Positions 23,453 to 31,993 of a stretch of 45,868 nucleotides of DNA are shown piece by piece. Location: the NCBI GenBank assembly GCA_001298555.1, contig LJCW01000345.1, forward strand, positions 1-45,868, written 5' to 3'. The stretch comes from Actinobacteria bacterium OV450. GTDB taxonomy: Bacteria; Actinomycetota; Actinomycetes; Streptomycetales; Streptomycetaceae. The position numbers and the translations under genes were made by a program. The notes beneath the pieces are model-generated. The model worked only from the letters and a program-made list of their open reading frames with translations, did no database searches and had not been told where the DNA came from. The stretch's first letter is position 1. Each line of letters starts with the position of its first letter.

Positions 23453-25372
23453 ATGGCTCAAGTGGACCGGCAGCAGTGGGACGTGGTCGTGGTCGGCGCG
23501 GGCGGCGCCGGGCTGCGGGCCGCGATCGAGGCCCGCGAGCGGGGCAGGCGCACGGCCGTGATCTGCAAGTCGCTGTTCGGCAAGGCCCACACGGTGATGG
23601 CGGAGGGCGGGATCGCCGCCTCCATGGGCAACGTCAACGAGGGCGACAACTGGCAGGTGCACTTCCGCGACACCATGCGCGGCGGGAAGTTCCTCAACCA
23701 GTGGCGGATGGCGGAACTCCACGCGAAGGAGGCCCCGGACCGGGTCTGGGAGCTGGAGACCTGGGGAGCGCTCTTCGACCGGACCCCGGACGGGAGGATC
23801 TCCCAGCGCAATTTCGGCGGGCACGAGTACCCGCGCCTCGCGCACGTCGGCGACCGGACCGGCCTGGAGCTGATCCGCACCCTGCAGCAGAAGATCGTCC
23901 AGCTCCAGCAGCAGGACTTCAGGGAGTTCGGGGACTACGAGGCCCGGCTCAAGGTCTTCCAGGAGTGCACGGTCACCCGGGTCCTGAAGGACCGCAGCCC
24001 GAAGGACGGGCCGAGGGTCTCGGGGGTCTTCTGCTACGAGCGCGAGTCCGGCCGGTTCTTCGTCCTGGAGGCCCCGGCGGTGGTCCTGGCCACGGGCGGG
24101 ATCGGCAAGTCCTTCAAGACCACCTCGAACTCCTGGGAGTACACGGGCGACGGCCACGCGCTGGCCCTGCTCGCGGGCGCCCCGCTGCTGAACATGGAGT
24201 TCGTTCAGTTCCACCCGACCGGCATGGTCTGGCCGCCCTCGGTGAAGGGGATCCTCGTCACCGAGTCGGTGCGCGGCGACGGCGGGGTGCTGCGCAACAG
24301 CGAGGGCAAGCGGTTCATGTTCGACTACGTCCCGGACGTCTTCAAGGAGAAGTACGCGGAGTCCGAGGAGGAGGGCGACCGCTGGTACGAGGACCCGGAC
24401 CACAACCGGCGTCCGCCCGAACTGCTCCCCCGCGACGAGGTGGCGAGGGCCATCAACTCCGAGGTCAAGGCGGGCCGCGGCTCCCCGCACGGCGGGGTCT
24501 TCCTCGACGTGTCGACCCGGATGCCCGCCGAGCGGATCAAGCGGCGGCTGCCCTCCATGTACCACCAGTTCAAGGAGCTGGCGGACGTGGACATCACCGC
24601 CGAGCCGATGGAGGTCGGACCGACCTGCCACTACGTCATGGGCGGGATCGCGGTGGACTCGGACACCGCCGCGACCGTCGGGGTCCCGGGCCTGTTCGCG
24701 GCGGGCGAGGTGGCGGGCGGCATGCACGGCTCGAACCGGCTCGGCGGGAACTCCCTGTCCGACCTGCTGGTGTTCGGCCGGCGGGCCGGTCTGCACGCGG
24801 CGGAGTACGCCGAGGGCCTCGCCGGCGCACCGCCCGCGGTCTCCCAGGCCGAGATCGACGCGGCGGCGGAGGAGGCACTGGCCCCGTTCCACGCCACCGA
24901 GGGCGCGGAGAACCCGTACACGCTGCACCAGGAACTCCAGACGACCATGAACGACCTGGTCGGGATCATCCGCCGCGAGGGCGAGATGGCCGAGGCGCTG
25001 GAGAGGCTGGCGGGCCTGCGCGTACGGGCGGCCCGGGCCGGCGTCGAAGGGCACCGGCAGTTCAACCCGGGCTGGCACCTCGCCCTGGACCTGCGCAACA
25101 TGCTGCTGGTCAGCGAGTGCGTGGCCCGCGCGGCCCTGGAGCGCACGGAGAGCCGCGGCGGGCACACCCGGGAGGACTGCCCGTCGATGGAGCGCACGTG
25201 GCGCCCGGTGAACCTGCTGTGCCGCCCGGTCGACCCGGTGCCCGAGGACCCGGCGGCCGACCGGATCTCCCTCGTGCGGACCCGCACCGAACCCATCCGC
25301 CCCGACCTGCTCGCGCTCTTCGAGAAGGAAGAGCTGGCCAAGTACCTCGCCGAAGAGGAGCTCTACGAGTGA
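23453..25372 (+). CDS. sdhA: succinate dehydrogenase/fumarate reductase flavoprotein subunit
   Basis: 639-residue FAD subunit that oxidises succinate to fumarate (or the reverse). Dinucleotide-binding VVVGAGGAGLRAA (about 13-24). KAHTVMAEGG contains His46 at the site of covalent FAD attachment. Substrate/FAD regions: EFVQFHPTGM, GGIGKSFKTTSNS, HYVMGGIAVD, GEVAGGMHGSNRLGGNSL. C-terminal helical domain ends before EELYE. It starts one base after the sdhC stop and its stop overlaps the sdhB start as GTGA (25369-25372). One complex with the flanking genes. Confidence 0.96.
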   Translation: MAQVDRQQWDVVVVGAGGAGLRAAIEARERGRRTAVICKSLFGKAHTVMAEGGIAASMGNVNEGDNWQVHFRDTMRGGKFLNQWRMAELHAKEAPDRVWELETWGALFDRTPDGRISQRNFGGHEYPRLAHVGDRTGLELIRTLQQKIVQLQQQDFREFGDYEARLKVFQECTVTRVLKDRSPKDGPRVSGVFCYERESGRFFVLEAPAVVLATGGIGKSFKTTSNSWEYTGDGHALALLAGAPLLNMEFVQFHPTGMVWPPSVKGILVTESVRGDGGVLRNSEGKRFMFDYVPDVFKEKYAESEEEGDRWYEDPDHNRRPPELLPRDEVARAINSEVKAGRGSPHGGVFLDVSTRMPAERIKRRLPSMYHQFKELADVDITAEPMEVGPTCHYVMGGIAVDSDTAATVGVPGLFAAGEVAGGMHGSNRLGGNSLSDLLVFGRRAGLHAAEYAEGLAGAPPAVSQAEIDAAAEEALAPFHATEGAENPYTLHQELQTTMNDLVGIIRREGEMAEALERLAGLRVRAARAGVEGHRQFNPGWHLALDLRNMLLVSECVARAALERTESRGGHTREDCPSMERTWRPVNLLCRPVDPVPEDPAADRISLVRTRTEPIRPDLLALFEKEELAKYLAEEELYE

Positions 25373-26142
25373 CTGACTACGACGCCCGCTTCCGGATCTG
25401 GCGGGGCGACGCGGAGGGCGGGGAGCTGAGGGACTTCACCGTGGAGGTCCACGACGGCGAGGTCGTCCTGGACATCGTCCACCGGCTCCAGGCCACCCAG
25501 ACCCCTGACCTGGCGGTGCGCTGGAACTGCAAGGCGGGCAAGTGCGGCTCGTGCAGCGCGGAGATCAACGGGCGGCCGCGGCTGATGTGCATGACGCGCA
25601 TGTCCACCTTCGACCGGTCCGAGACGATCACGGTCACCCCGCTGCGTGCCTTCCCGGTCGTCCGGGACCTGGTCACGGACGTGTCGTTCAACTACAGCAA
25701 GGCGCGCGAGGTCCCGGCCTTCGTGCCGCCGCAGGGGGTGGCCCCGGGCGCGTACCGGATGCAGCAGGTGGACGTGGACCGCTCGCAGGAGTTCAGGAAG
25801 TGCATCGAGTGCTTCCTGTGCCAGGACACCTGTCACGTGGTGCGCGACCACGAGGAGAACAAGCAGGCGTTCGCCGGTCCGCGCTTCCTGATGCGGGTCG
25901 CGGAGCTGGACATGCACCCGCTGGACGCGGCGGCCGAGGCGGGCCTCGACCGCAAGCGCACGGCCCAGGACGAGCACGGGCTCGGTTACTGCAACATCAC
26001 CAAGTGCTGTACGGAGGTCTGCCCGGAGGGCATCAAGATCACCGACAATGCGCTGATCCCGCTGAAGGAGCGGGCGGTGGACCGCAAGTACGACCCGCTG
26101 GTCTGGCTCGGGAACAAGATCCGCAGGCGCGGGGAGCCGTAG
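25369..26142 (+). CDS. sdhB: succinate dehydrogenase/fumarate reductase iron-sulphur subunit
   Basis: 257-residue Fe-S subunit carrying electrons from FAD to the membrane anchor. GTG start at 25369 with GAGGAG in the end of sdhA. The N-terminal plant-type ferredoxin fold has the [2Fe-2S] ligands CKAGKCGSC plus the Cys in LMCMTR. The C-terminal half has CIECFLCQDTC and CNITKCCTEVCPEG for the [4Fe-4S] and [3Fe-4S] clusters. All ligands appear intact. Translationally coupled to sdhA. Confidence 0.95.
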   Translation: MTDYDARFRIWRGDAEGGELRDFTVEVHDGEVVLDIVHRLQATQTPDLAVRWNCKAGKCGSCSAEINGRPRLMCMTRMSTFDRSETITVTPLRAFPVVRDLVTDVSFNYSKAREVPAFVPPQGVAPGAYRMQQVDVDRSQEFRKCIECFLCQDTCHVVRDHEENKQAFAGPRFLMRVAELDMHPLDAAAEAGLDRKRTAQDEHGLGYCNITKCCTEVCPEGIKITDNALIPLKERAVDRKYDPLVWLGNKIRRRGEP

Positions 26143-26173
26143 CACTCCCGGCCTTCACCTCGCAGGACCCAAT

Positions 26174-26210
26174 GCCCCCTGGGAGAACGCACGACGTGAT
26201 GTCAGGGGGC
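26174..26210 (+). terminator. candidate terminator of sdhCAB
   Basis: GCCCCCTG (26174-26181) and CAGGGGGC (26203-26210) form a perfect 8-bp stem with a 21-nt loop, 32 nt past the sdhB stop codon. The loop is long, so moderate support only. Confidence 0.5.
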
Positions 26211-26273
26211 TCTGCGGTGCGGGTGGGGGACGAGCTGGCCGGCCCGGTACCGGCTGGACCGGCGGCCCGGCAA

Positions 26274-26305
26274 GGGCGGGGGCCGGCGCGGGCGGGGGCC
26301 GGCGC
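26274..26305. repeat. tandem 16-bp GC repeat between sdhB and the TPM gene
   Basis: GGGCGGGGGCCGGCGC is present twice head to tail (26274-26289, 26290-26305) and begins a third time (GGGCGG). Pure GC sequence outside any gene; may be G-quadruplex-prone. Confidence 0.85.
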
Positions 26306-26366
26306 GGGCGGCTGAGCGGCCCCGGAGCCCCGGGGTCCTCCGGGTGCGGGTGGCCACGGCCGCCCA

Positions 26367-26382
26367 TACCCTCCCAGGTGTG
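26367..26382 (+). promoter_or_regulatory. candidate -10 element giving a leaderless TPM-gene transcript
   Basis: TACCCT (26367-26372) fits the -10 pattern TAnnnT, and the GTG at 26380 lies exactly where transcription would start. No Shine-Dalgarno sequence is visible before any candidate start of this gene. The -35 is not recognisable. Confidence 0.35.
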
Positions 26383-28503
26383 AGGGCGCCCAGGAGCAGG
26401 ACGACGCGACGCACCACCACCGGGATGTCCGTACGGGCCGGTCTCGTCCTGGCCGCCGCGCTGCTGGGGCTCGGCGGCTGGGGACTGGCCGTGGCGCCGG
26501 CCGTCCGGGCCGATGACCCCGTCACCCTGTCCTCGCAGGGGCAGATCACCGACCGCGTGGGCGCCCTCGGCGACCGGAGGGCCGCCGTCACCGCCGCGCT
26601 GGACAACCTGTACGCCCATCACCGGATCCGGCTGTTCGTGACGTACGTGCACGACTTCTCCGGGCGTTCCGCGCAGAGCTGGGCGGACGCCACCGCGCAG
26701 AAGAACGGCCTCGGCCAGGACGACGTGCTGCTGGCCGTCGCGACCGGGGCGCGCCAGTACGCCTATTCGGCCGACCTGGGCTCCGGGTTCACGCAGGCAC
26801 AGCTCGCGGACGTCGCCCGGGCGGCGATCGAGCCGGCGCTGCGGCAGAACGACTGGGCGGGCGCCGCGCTCGGCGCCGCCGACGGTTACGGCGCCGTGCT
26901 CTCGGGCAGGCCCGTACCGGTGCCGGCCGTCACCCCGGGTGTGGCGGACCCCGGCGGGGACTCGGGCGAAGGCGGCGGGGCCGGCGACTACGTGCTCCCG
27001 GTGGTCGTCGTCGGTGCGGCCGGTGCGCTCGGGGCGTACGCGTACCGCCGCCGCAAGCGCGGGGGCGGCGCCCGAGGGACCGGCACGACGGGCTGGGGCG
27101 CGCAGCCGGCGACCACGACCGTGCTCCCGCTGCCCGAGCTGGACACCAAGGCCGAGTCCCTGCTGGTGGAGACCGACGACGCGATCCGCACCAGCACCGA
27201 GGAGCTCGGCTTCGCCTCGGCGCAGTGCGGCGAAGCGGCGGTCGCCGCCTTCACCGAGGCCGTCGCCTTCGCGCGGAGCGAGCTGACGGCCGCGTTCCGG
27301 CTGCGCCGGCAGCTCGACGACGCGTACCCCGAGGACGATCCGGCGCGGCGGCGGATGCTCGACGAGATCGTGGCGCGCTGCACCGAGGCGAACCGGCGGC
27401 TGGACGCCGAGTCGGCGGACTTCGACCGGCTGCGGGACCTGGAGAGGAACGCCCCGCAGGCACTCGCCGCGGTGGAGGCGCACCATCGCGACCTGACGGG
27501 CCGTACGGCGACGGCCGAGGCGACCTTGACGGCTCTGGCCGGCCGCTACGCGGACTCGGCGTCCGCGCCGGTGGCCACCAACGCCGAACGGGCCGGGGAC
27601 CGGCTGCTCTTCGCGGCGACCAGCCTGGGCGAGGCCCGGGCGGCGCTCGACGGCGGCGACAACGGGAAGGCGGCGGTGCACGTACGGGCTGCCGAGGGTG
27701 CGGTGGACCAGGCGGCGACGCTGGTCGACGCGGTGGAGCGGCGGGCGCAGGAGCTGGCCGAGGCGGTCGGGAAACTGCCCGGGGCGCTCACCGGGACGGA
27801 CACCGACCTGGCCGATGCCCGCGGCCTGCTGACCGGCACGGCGGAGGGCACCTCCCCAGCGGACCTGCGGGGCCGGATGGGCCGGGCGGAGGCGGTCCTG
27901 GCCGACGTACGACGGGAACAGGCGGCCGGCCGGTACGACCCGATCGACGCGCTGCGCCGGGTGGAGGAGGCCGGTGCCGTCCTCGACGAGGCGCTGGCCG
28001 GGGCCCGGGAGCGCGAGAGCGGCCGGCAGCGGGCGGCCGCGCTGCTCGACCAGGCGGTGCTCGCGGCCCGCAGTGCCGTCGGGGCGGCGGCGGACTACAT
28101 CACCACCAGCCGGGGGGCGGTCGGCAGCGGGGCCCGTACGCGGCTGGCGGAGGCGCAGCGGCGGCTGGAGCGGTCGGCGGCGCCGGCGGGTTCGGACCCG
28201 GCGGGCGCGCTGGTGCAGGCGCAGCGGGCGGACGGGCTGGCGCGGCAGGCGCAGCAGTTGGCCGAGGAGGACGTACGGGCGTACCGGAACGCGTACGGGG
28301 GCGGCGGGCAGCAGCGGCAGGGCGGCGGCACGGGCGGCGCGGTCCTCGGCGGGATCATCCTGGGCGAGATCCTGCACGGCGGCCACGGGGGCGGCGGCCC
28401 CGGCGGCGGGGGCGGGAGCGGCGGCTCCGGGGGCGGGGGGCCAGGACCCGGCTCCTTCGGCGGCGTGGGCACCCGCGGCCGCCGGGGCGGCGGCCGTTCC
28501 TGA
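26380..28503 (+). CDS. TPM-domain membrane protein with long helical region and Gly-rich tail
   Basis: 707 residues from GTG 26380; an ATG at 26425 and a GTG at 26344 are alternatives, none with a good ribosome binding site. Order: basic N-terminus and signal peptide (hydrophobic core about 20-40, cleavage near AVRA-DD); an extracytoplasmic TPM domain (about 50-175; FVTYVHDFSG, LLAVATGARQYAY); a Gly/Pro linker; one membrane helix (about 204-221) ending YRRRKRGGG; a long Ala/Glu/Arg-rich, mainly helical cytosolic region (about 250-640); a final segment of about 65 residues dominated by glycine, with a short hydrophobic GGIILGEILHGGHG. TPM domains occur in photosystem II repair and phosphatase-like proteins, but the bacterial role is unclear. 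It is monocistronic and convergent with the gene at 28632. Confidence 0.82.
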   Translation: MRAPRSRTTRRTTTGMSVRAGLVLAAALLGLGGWGLAVAPAVRADDPVTLSSQGQITDRVGALGDRRAAVTAALDNLYAHHRIRLFVTYVHDFSGRSAQSWADATAQKNGLGQDDVLLAVATGARQYAYSADLGSGFTQAQLADVARAAIEPALRQNDWAGAALGAADGYGAVLSGRPVPVPAVTPGVADPGGDSGEGGGAGDYVLPVVVVGAAGALGAYAYRRRKRGGGARGTGTTGWGAQPATTTVLPLPELDTKAESLLVETDDAIRTSTEELGFASAQCGEAAVAAFTEAVAFARSELTAAFRLRRQLDDAYPEDDPARRRMLDEIVARCTEANRRLDAESADFDRLRDLERNAPQALAAVEAHHRDLTGRTATAEATLTALAGRYADSASAPVATNAERAGDRLLFAATSLGEARAALDGGDNGKAAVHVRAAEGAVDQAATLVDAVERRAQELAEAVGKLPGALTGTDTDLADARGLLTGTAEGTSPADLRGRMGRAEAVLADVRREQAAGRYDPIDALRRVEEAGAVLDEALAGARERESGRQRAAALLDQAVLAARSAVGAAADYITTSRGAVGSGARTRLAEAQRRLERSAAPAGSDPAGALVQAQRADGLARQAQQLAEEDVRAYRNAYGGGGQQRQGGGTGGAVLGGIILGEILHGGHGGGGPGGGGGSGGSGGGGPGPGSFGGVGTRGRRGGGRS

Positions 28504-28544
28504 CCCACTCGCGTCCACCGTCATGGACCCCGGCGGGTGCGGCG

Positions 28545-28594
28545 TCGGGGTGCGGGGTGTGCGGGGGCGGCGCCCGCGCGCACCCCGCCCCCGA
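28545..28594. terminator. bidirectional terminator between convergent genes
   Basis: TCGGGG-T-GCGGGGTGTGCG (28545-28563) pairs with GCGCGCACCCCGCCCCCGA (28576-28594) with one bulge and a G-U pair. It sits between the stops of the TPM gene (28503) and the PP2C gene (28632), and can serve both directions. Confidence 0.7.
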
Positions 28595-28631
28595 CACCCC
28601 GCCGCACCGCATGCGGTCCGCAGCCGAACGG

Positions 28632-31253
28632 TCAGCCGTACATGCTGAGCAGCTGTTCCGCCGACAGCTCCGTCAGGGGCTCCGAGGCGCCGCCGGGCAG
28701 CGGCAGCTCGAACCAGACCGTCTTGCCGCGGTGGGTGCGGCGCGTGCCCCAGCCCGCCGACAGCATGCCGACCAGCTGGAGGCCGCGCCCGCCCTCGTCG
28801 GTGTCGCGGGCCCGGCGTCGGCGCGGCTGCACCAGGTTGCCGTCCCAGACCTCGCAGACGAGGGTCCGGTCGAGCAGCAGACGGAGCCGGATCTCGCCCT
28901 CGCCGTACCGGAGGGCGTTCGTCACCAGTTCACTGACCAGCAGTTCGGTGGTGTCCAGCAGCCCCTCCAGTCCCCACGCGGGGAGTTTCGCCCGGGCCAG
29001 CTCCCGCGCCCGGCCCACCGACCGGGCCTCACGCGGCAGCTGCCAGTCCCCGACCGCGTCCATGGGCAGCCCCTGTACCCGCGCCATCAGCAGCGCGATG
29101 TCGTCCTCGCCGTGCCGCGTGTCCAGCGTGTTCAGCACGTGGTCGCAGACGTCCTCCAGCGGCCGCACCGGGTCGGCGAGCGCGTCCCGCAGCCCGCGCA
29201 GGCCCTCCTCCAGCGGGTGGTCCCGCGACTCCACCAGCCCGTCGGTGTACAGGGCCAGCAGGGCCCCCTCCGGAAGGTCCACCTCCACCTCCTCGAACGG
29301 CTCCCCGCCCACTCCGAGCGGCATCCCCGGCGGCACCTCCAGCAGCAGCGCGGGCCGCGGCGGGGCGCCCGGTTCCGCCGGTTCCACCAGCACCGGCGGC
29401 ATGTGGCCGGCGTTGGCGATCGTGCAGCGCCGGGTCACCGGGTCGTAGACGGCGTAGACGCAGGTCGCGAGGTACACCTCGGAGCGGTCGGCGTCCCGGG
29501 AGTGCAGCGCCGCCCGGGAGGCCTGCTGCGAGCCGCCGGGTGCGCCGAGGCCGCGGGCGATCTCGTCCAGGGCGGACAGCACCTCCGCCGGCTCCAGGTC
29601 CAGCAGCGCCAGGGTCCGTACGGCGGTCCGCAGTTCACCCATCGCGACGGCGGCCCGCAGTCCGCGGCCCATCACGTCGCCGACGACCAGCGCCGTGCGG
29701 TGTCCGGGCAGTTCGATCACGTCGAACCAGTCCCCGCCGACCTCGGTGGCCGCGTTCCCCGGCAGGTACCGGCAGGCGATGTCCAGGCCGGCCGCCTCGG
29801 GGTCCCCGGGGGGCAGGAGGCTGCGTTGCAGTATCAGCGCCCGCTCGTGCTCGCGCCGGTAGAGGCGGGCGTTGTCGATGCAGACGGCGGCGCGGGCGGC
29901 GAGTTCCACGGCCACCGCCCGGTCCCGCTCCCCGAAGGGCTCGCTGCCCTTCGTGCGGGAGAACTGGGCCAGCCCGACGACGGTGTCGTGGGCGACCATC
30001 GGCACGACGAGCGTGGACTGCACGAGGTCGTCCGGTCCGCTGCCCTCGACCAGCCGCGGCCGGGCGGTCCGCAGCGCCAGCGCTCCCGGGGAGGCCGCCG
30101 GATAGCGGTGGGTCTGCCCTACGGAGACCAGCGCGCCCGGACCCGACAGCGGGGCGTCCGAGACCGCCGAGGCGAAGGCGACCCGTCGCAGCGGCGCGGA
30201 GGGCGCCCGTCCGGGACCCAGCCCGGGCGGCAGCGGTGGCACGCCGGGCCCGTGCGGTCGCGCGGGCCGGTCGTCGTCGCCGAGCAGCAGGCCCTGGTAG
30301 AGGTCGACGGCGGCGAGGTCGCAGAAACCCGGAACGGTCACGTCGAGCAGTTCGCGGGCGGTGGTCTCCAGGTCGAGGGAGTTCCCGATGCGGTGTCCGG
30401 CCTCGTTGAGCAGGGCGAGGTTGCGCCGGACCCCGGCGGCCTCGCGGGCGGCCAGGTGACGTCGGGTGACGTCGGTGCCGAGGCCGGCGACGCCGATGGG
30501 GCGGCCGGTGCCGCCGTGGACGCGGTAGAGGTTGATGGACCAGTGGCGGTGTTCGCGGCTGCCGGGGGCGGCGCCGGTGATCTGGAGGTCGGTGACGGAT
30601 TCGCCGGTCTCCAGGACCCGCCGCAGGGCCTCGGCCATCCGGTCGGCCTCCTGTGGAGGGAGGTAGTCGTGGACGGTGCGGCCCCGGTGCTCCTCGACGG
30701 CGCCGCCGAAGACGGTCGCGAAACGGCGGTTGGCCCGCTGCACGGTGAGGTCCGTGCCGAAGAGCAGGAAGCCGAAAGGAGATTGGCCGAATATCGCCTG
30801 CGAAGCCGCGAGATCGGATTCGATCCGCCGCAGTGCCCGCACGTCGACCACGACGCACAGCGCGGCCCGTTCGGCGGTCTCGGTCTGGGTGGGCATCACA
30901 TAGATCTCGGCCACGCCGTGGGCGCCGTCCCCGCCGGGGATGCGGAAGGGGACGAGGCCGGTCCACTCCTTGCCGTCGAGGATCTCGGCCACCCTGCGGT
31001 GCCCGCCGGCGCGCAGCTCCGGCGGCATGAAGGCGTCCACCGGGTCCCGGCCCACGGCCTGCGCGGCGGTCAGCCCGAACAGCTCCTCGGCGCGCAGGCT
31101 CCACTGGTCGATGAGCCCGTCGGGTCCGATGGAGAAGGACGCGACCTTTATGTAGTCATATATCGAGCCAGGCGGGCTGCTGTGCCACAGGGAGTCGTGC
31201 CATGTCTCCCCGGGCACACGGGCCTGATGTGCCTGCGCAGGTATCTCGCTCAC
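28632..31253 (-). CDS. PAS-PAS-GAF-PP2C-HATPase multidomain signalling phosphatase
   Basis: 873-residue cytosolic regulator. Order: PAS (about 35-150, GPDGLIDQWSLRAEELFG), a second PAS with following PAC (about 150-275), GAF (about 290-460), a PP2C/SpoIIE-type Ser/Thr phosphatase (about 470-700) with metal aspartates in EVGGDWFDVIEL, VVGDVMGRG, YTDGLVESRD and HGEDDIALL, and a C-terminal GHKL anti-sigma-type kinase (about 735-865) with N-box LLVSELVTNALRY and G-box DEGGRGLQLV. Such proteins dephosphorylate anti-sigma-antagonists and bind or phosphorylate partners in sigma-factor switching. The GTG at 31253 has GGAGGGG 8 nt upstream. The neighbouring stand-alone HATPase resembles its last domain. 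Ligand and target are unknown. Confidence 0.9.
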   Translation of the reverse strand: MSEIPAQAHQARVPGETWHDSLWHSSPPGSIYDYIKVASFSIGPDGLIDQWSLRAEELFGLTAAQAVGRDPVDAFMPPELRAGGHRRVAEILDGKEWTGLVPFRIPGGDGAHGVAEIYVMPTQTETAERAALCVVVDVRALRRIESDLAASQAIFGQSPFGFLLFGTDLTVQRANRRFATVFGGAVEEHRGRTVHDYLPPQEADRMAEALRRVLETGESVTDLQITGAAPGSREHRHWSINLYRVHGGTGRPIGVAGLGTDVTRRHLAAREAAGVRRNLALLNEAGHRIGNSLDLETTARELLDVTVPGFCDLAAVDLYQGLLLGDDDRPARPHGPGVPPLPPGLGPGRAPSAPLRRVAFASAVSDAPLSGPGALVSVGQTHRYPAASPGALALRTARPRLVEGSGPDDLVQSTLVVPMVAHDTVVGLAQFSRTKGSEPFGERDRAVAVELAARAAVCIDNARLYRREHERALILQRSLLPPGDPEAAGLDIACRYLPGNAATEVGGDWFDVIELPGHRTALVVGDVMGRGLRAAVAMGELRTAVRTLALLDLEPAEVLSALDEIARGLGAPGGSQQASRAALHSRDADRSEVYLATCVYAVYDPVTRRCTIANAGHMPPVLVEPAEPGAPPRPALLLEVPPGMPLGVGGEPFEEVEVDLPEGALLALYTDGLVESRDHPLEEGLRGLRDALADPVRPLEDVCDHVLNTLDTRHGEDDIALLMARVQGLPMDAVGDWQLPREARSVGRARELARAKLPAWGLEGLLDTTELLVSELVTNALRYGEGEIRLRLLLDRTLVCEVWDGNLVQPRRRRARDTDEGGRGLQLVGMLSAGWGTRRTHRGKTVWFELPLPGGASEPLTELSAEQLLSMYG

Positions 31254-31336
31254 GCGACCGTCCCCTCCAGCTCACCGCAACCGGACCGGCCATGACCGAA
31301 GTATTCAGCACCACGGCCCCGCACGGCACGGCGTTC

Positions 31337-31384
31337 ACGATCACAAAAAGGTCCCGACTATTTCGAGCCATGCCCCGTGATCGT
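31337..31384. repeat. inverted repeat between the two HATPase-domain genes
   Basis: ACGATCAC (31337-31344) and GTGATCGT (31377-31384) are perfect 8-bp inverted copies 32 nt apart, in the 149-bp gap between the stand-alone HATPase and the PP2C gene (both minus strand). The intervening DNA is AT-rich for this genome, with AAAAAGG and CGAAATAG on either strand. It could be an operator pair or a weak terminator. The promoter of the PP2C gene probably lies here too. Confidence 0.45.
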
Positions 31385-31402
31385 CGGCCATCCTTCACCT
31401 TG

Positions 31403-31915
31403 TTACTCACCAGGAAGTGCCAACTCGAACCACACGGTCTTGCCCGATTTCCCGTGGCGGGTTCCCCAGCGCCGCGCCGAGACGGCGAGCAGGTGGAGCC
31501 CCCGGCCTCCCTCGTCGTCCGGCTCCGCGACCCGTGCGCGGGGCGGATCCGGAATCGGATCGGAAACCTCCACCAGCAGCGCGGCGCCCCCCGTCGCGCT
31601 TTCACTGGCCTGATTGCGCCGCACCAGCCGGACCCCGATGGGGCCGGAGGCGTACCGCAGTGAATTGGTGACCAGCTCGCTGACCAGCAGGACGGTGATG
31701 TCGCCGACGGAGTCCAGGCCCCAGGAGCTGAGCGTGCCGCGGACGGCGTGGCGGGCGGTGCGGACGGCGCCGGGCTCTGCGGGGAAGGCCCACTCGGCGC
31801 ATTCACCGTCTGTCTCGATCACGCCGATCACTTCCCGGGCCGGCAACGACCCCAGTCCGATTCCGCAGGGACAGAGCCACGAGGGGCAGTACACGATAGG
31901 GACTAATAGCGACAT
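31403..31915 (-). CDS. stand-alone HATPase (anti-sigma-factor-type kinase) with an early TTA codon
   Basis: 170-residue GHKL-fold protein of the type that acts as anti-sigma factor or phosphorylates anti-sigma antagonists. N-box LLVSELVTNSLRYASG, G-box DDEGGRGLHLL, C-terminal GKSGKTVWFELALP. From the ATG at 31915 the fourth codon is TTA (31906-31904), so full translation would need the bldA leucyl-tRNA. It is the only in-frame TTA I found in the window. The first ~27 residues are hydrophobic with three Cys (YCPSWLCPCG) and unusual for the family. A GTG further in (MIGVIETDG) is an alternative start that would remove the TTA. No Shine-Dalgarno is seen; GAATAT just upstream suggests a leaderless message. 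Confidence 0.8.
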   Translation of the reverse strand: MSLLVPIVYCPSWLCPCGIGLGSLPAREVIGVIETDGECAEWAFPAEPGAVRTARHAVRGTLSSWGLDSVGDITVLLVSELVTNSLRYASGPIGVRLVRRNQASESATGGAALLVEVSDPIPDPPRARVAEPDDEGGRGLHLLAVSARRWGTRHGKSGKTVWFELALPGE

Positions 31916-31993
31916 ACCCGATATTCAGGGCGTCGTACCACCCGATGCCCGTGCACCGGCGCACTGTGGCGCAGACGGCCCAGTGCACGCGCG

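Noticed and set aside
27225..31295. 1356-codon plus-strand open frame
   Set aside because: It overlaps the TPM gene in another frame and runs antisense to the whole PP2C-HATPase gene. Low-complexity product, no motif, no ribosome binding site.
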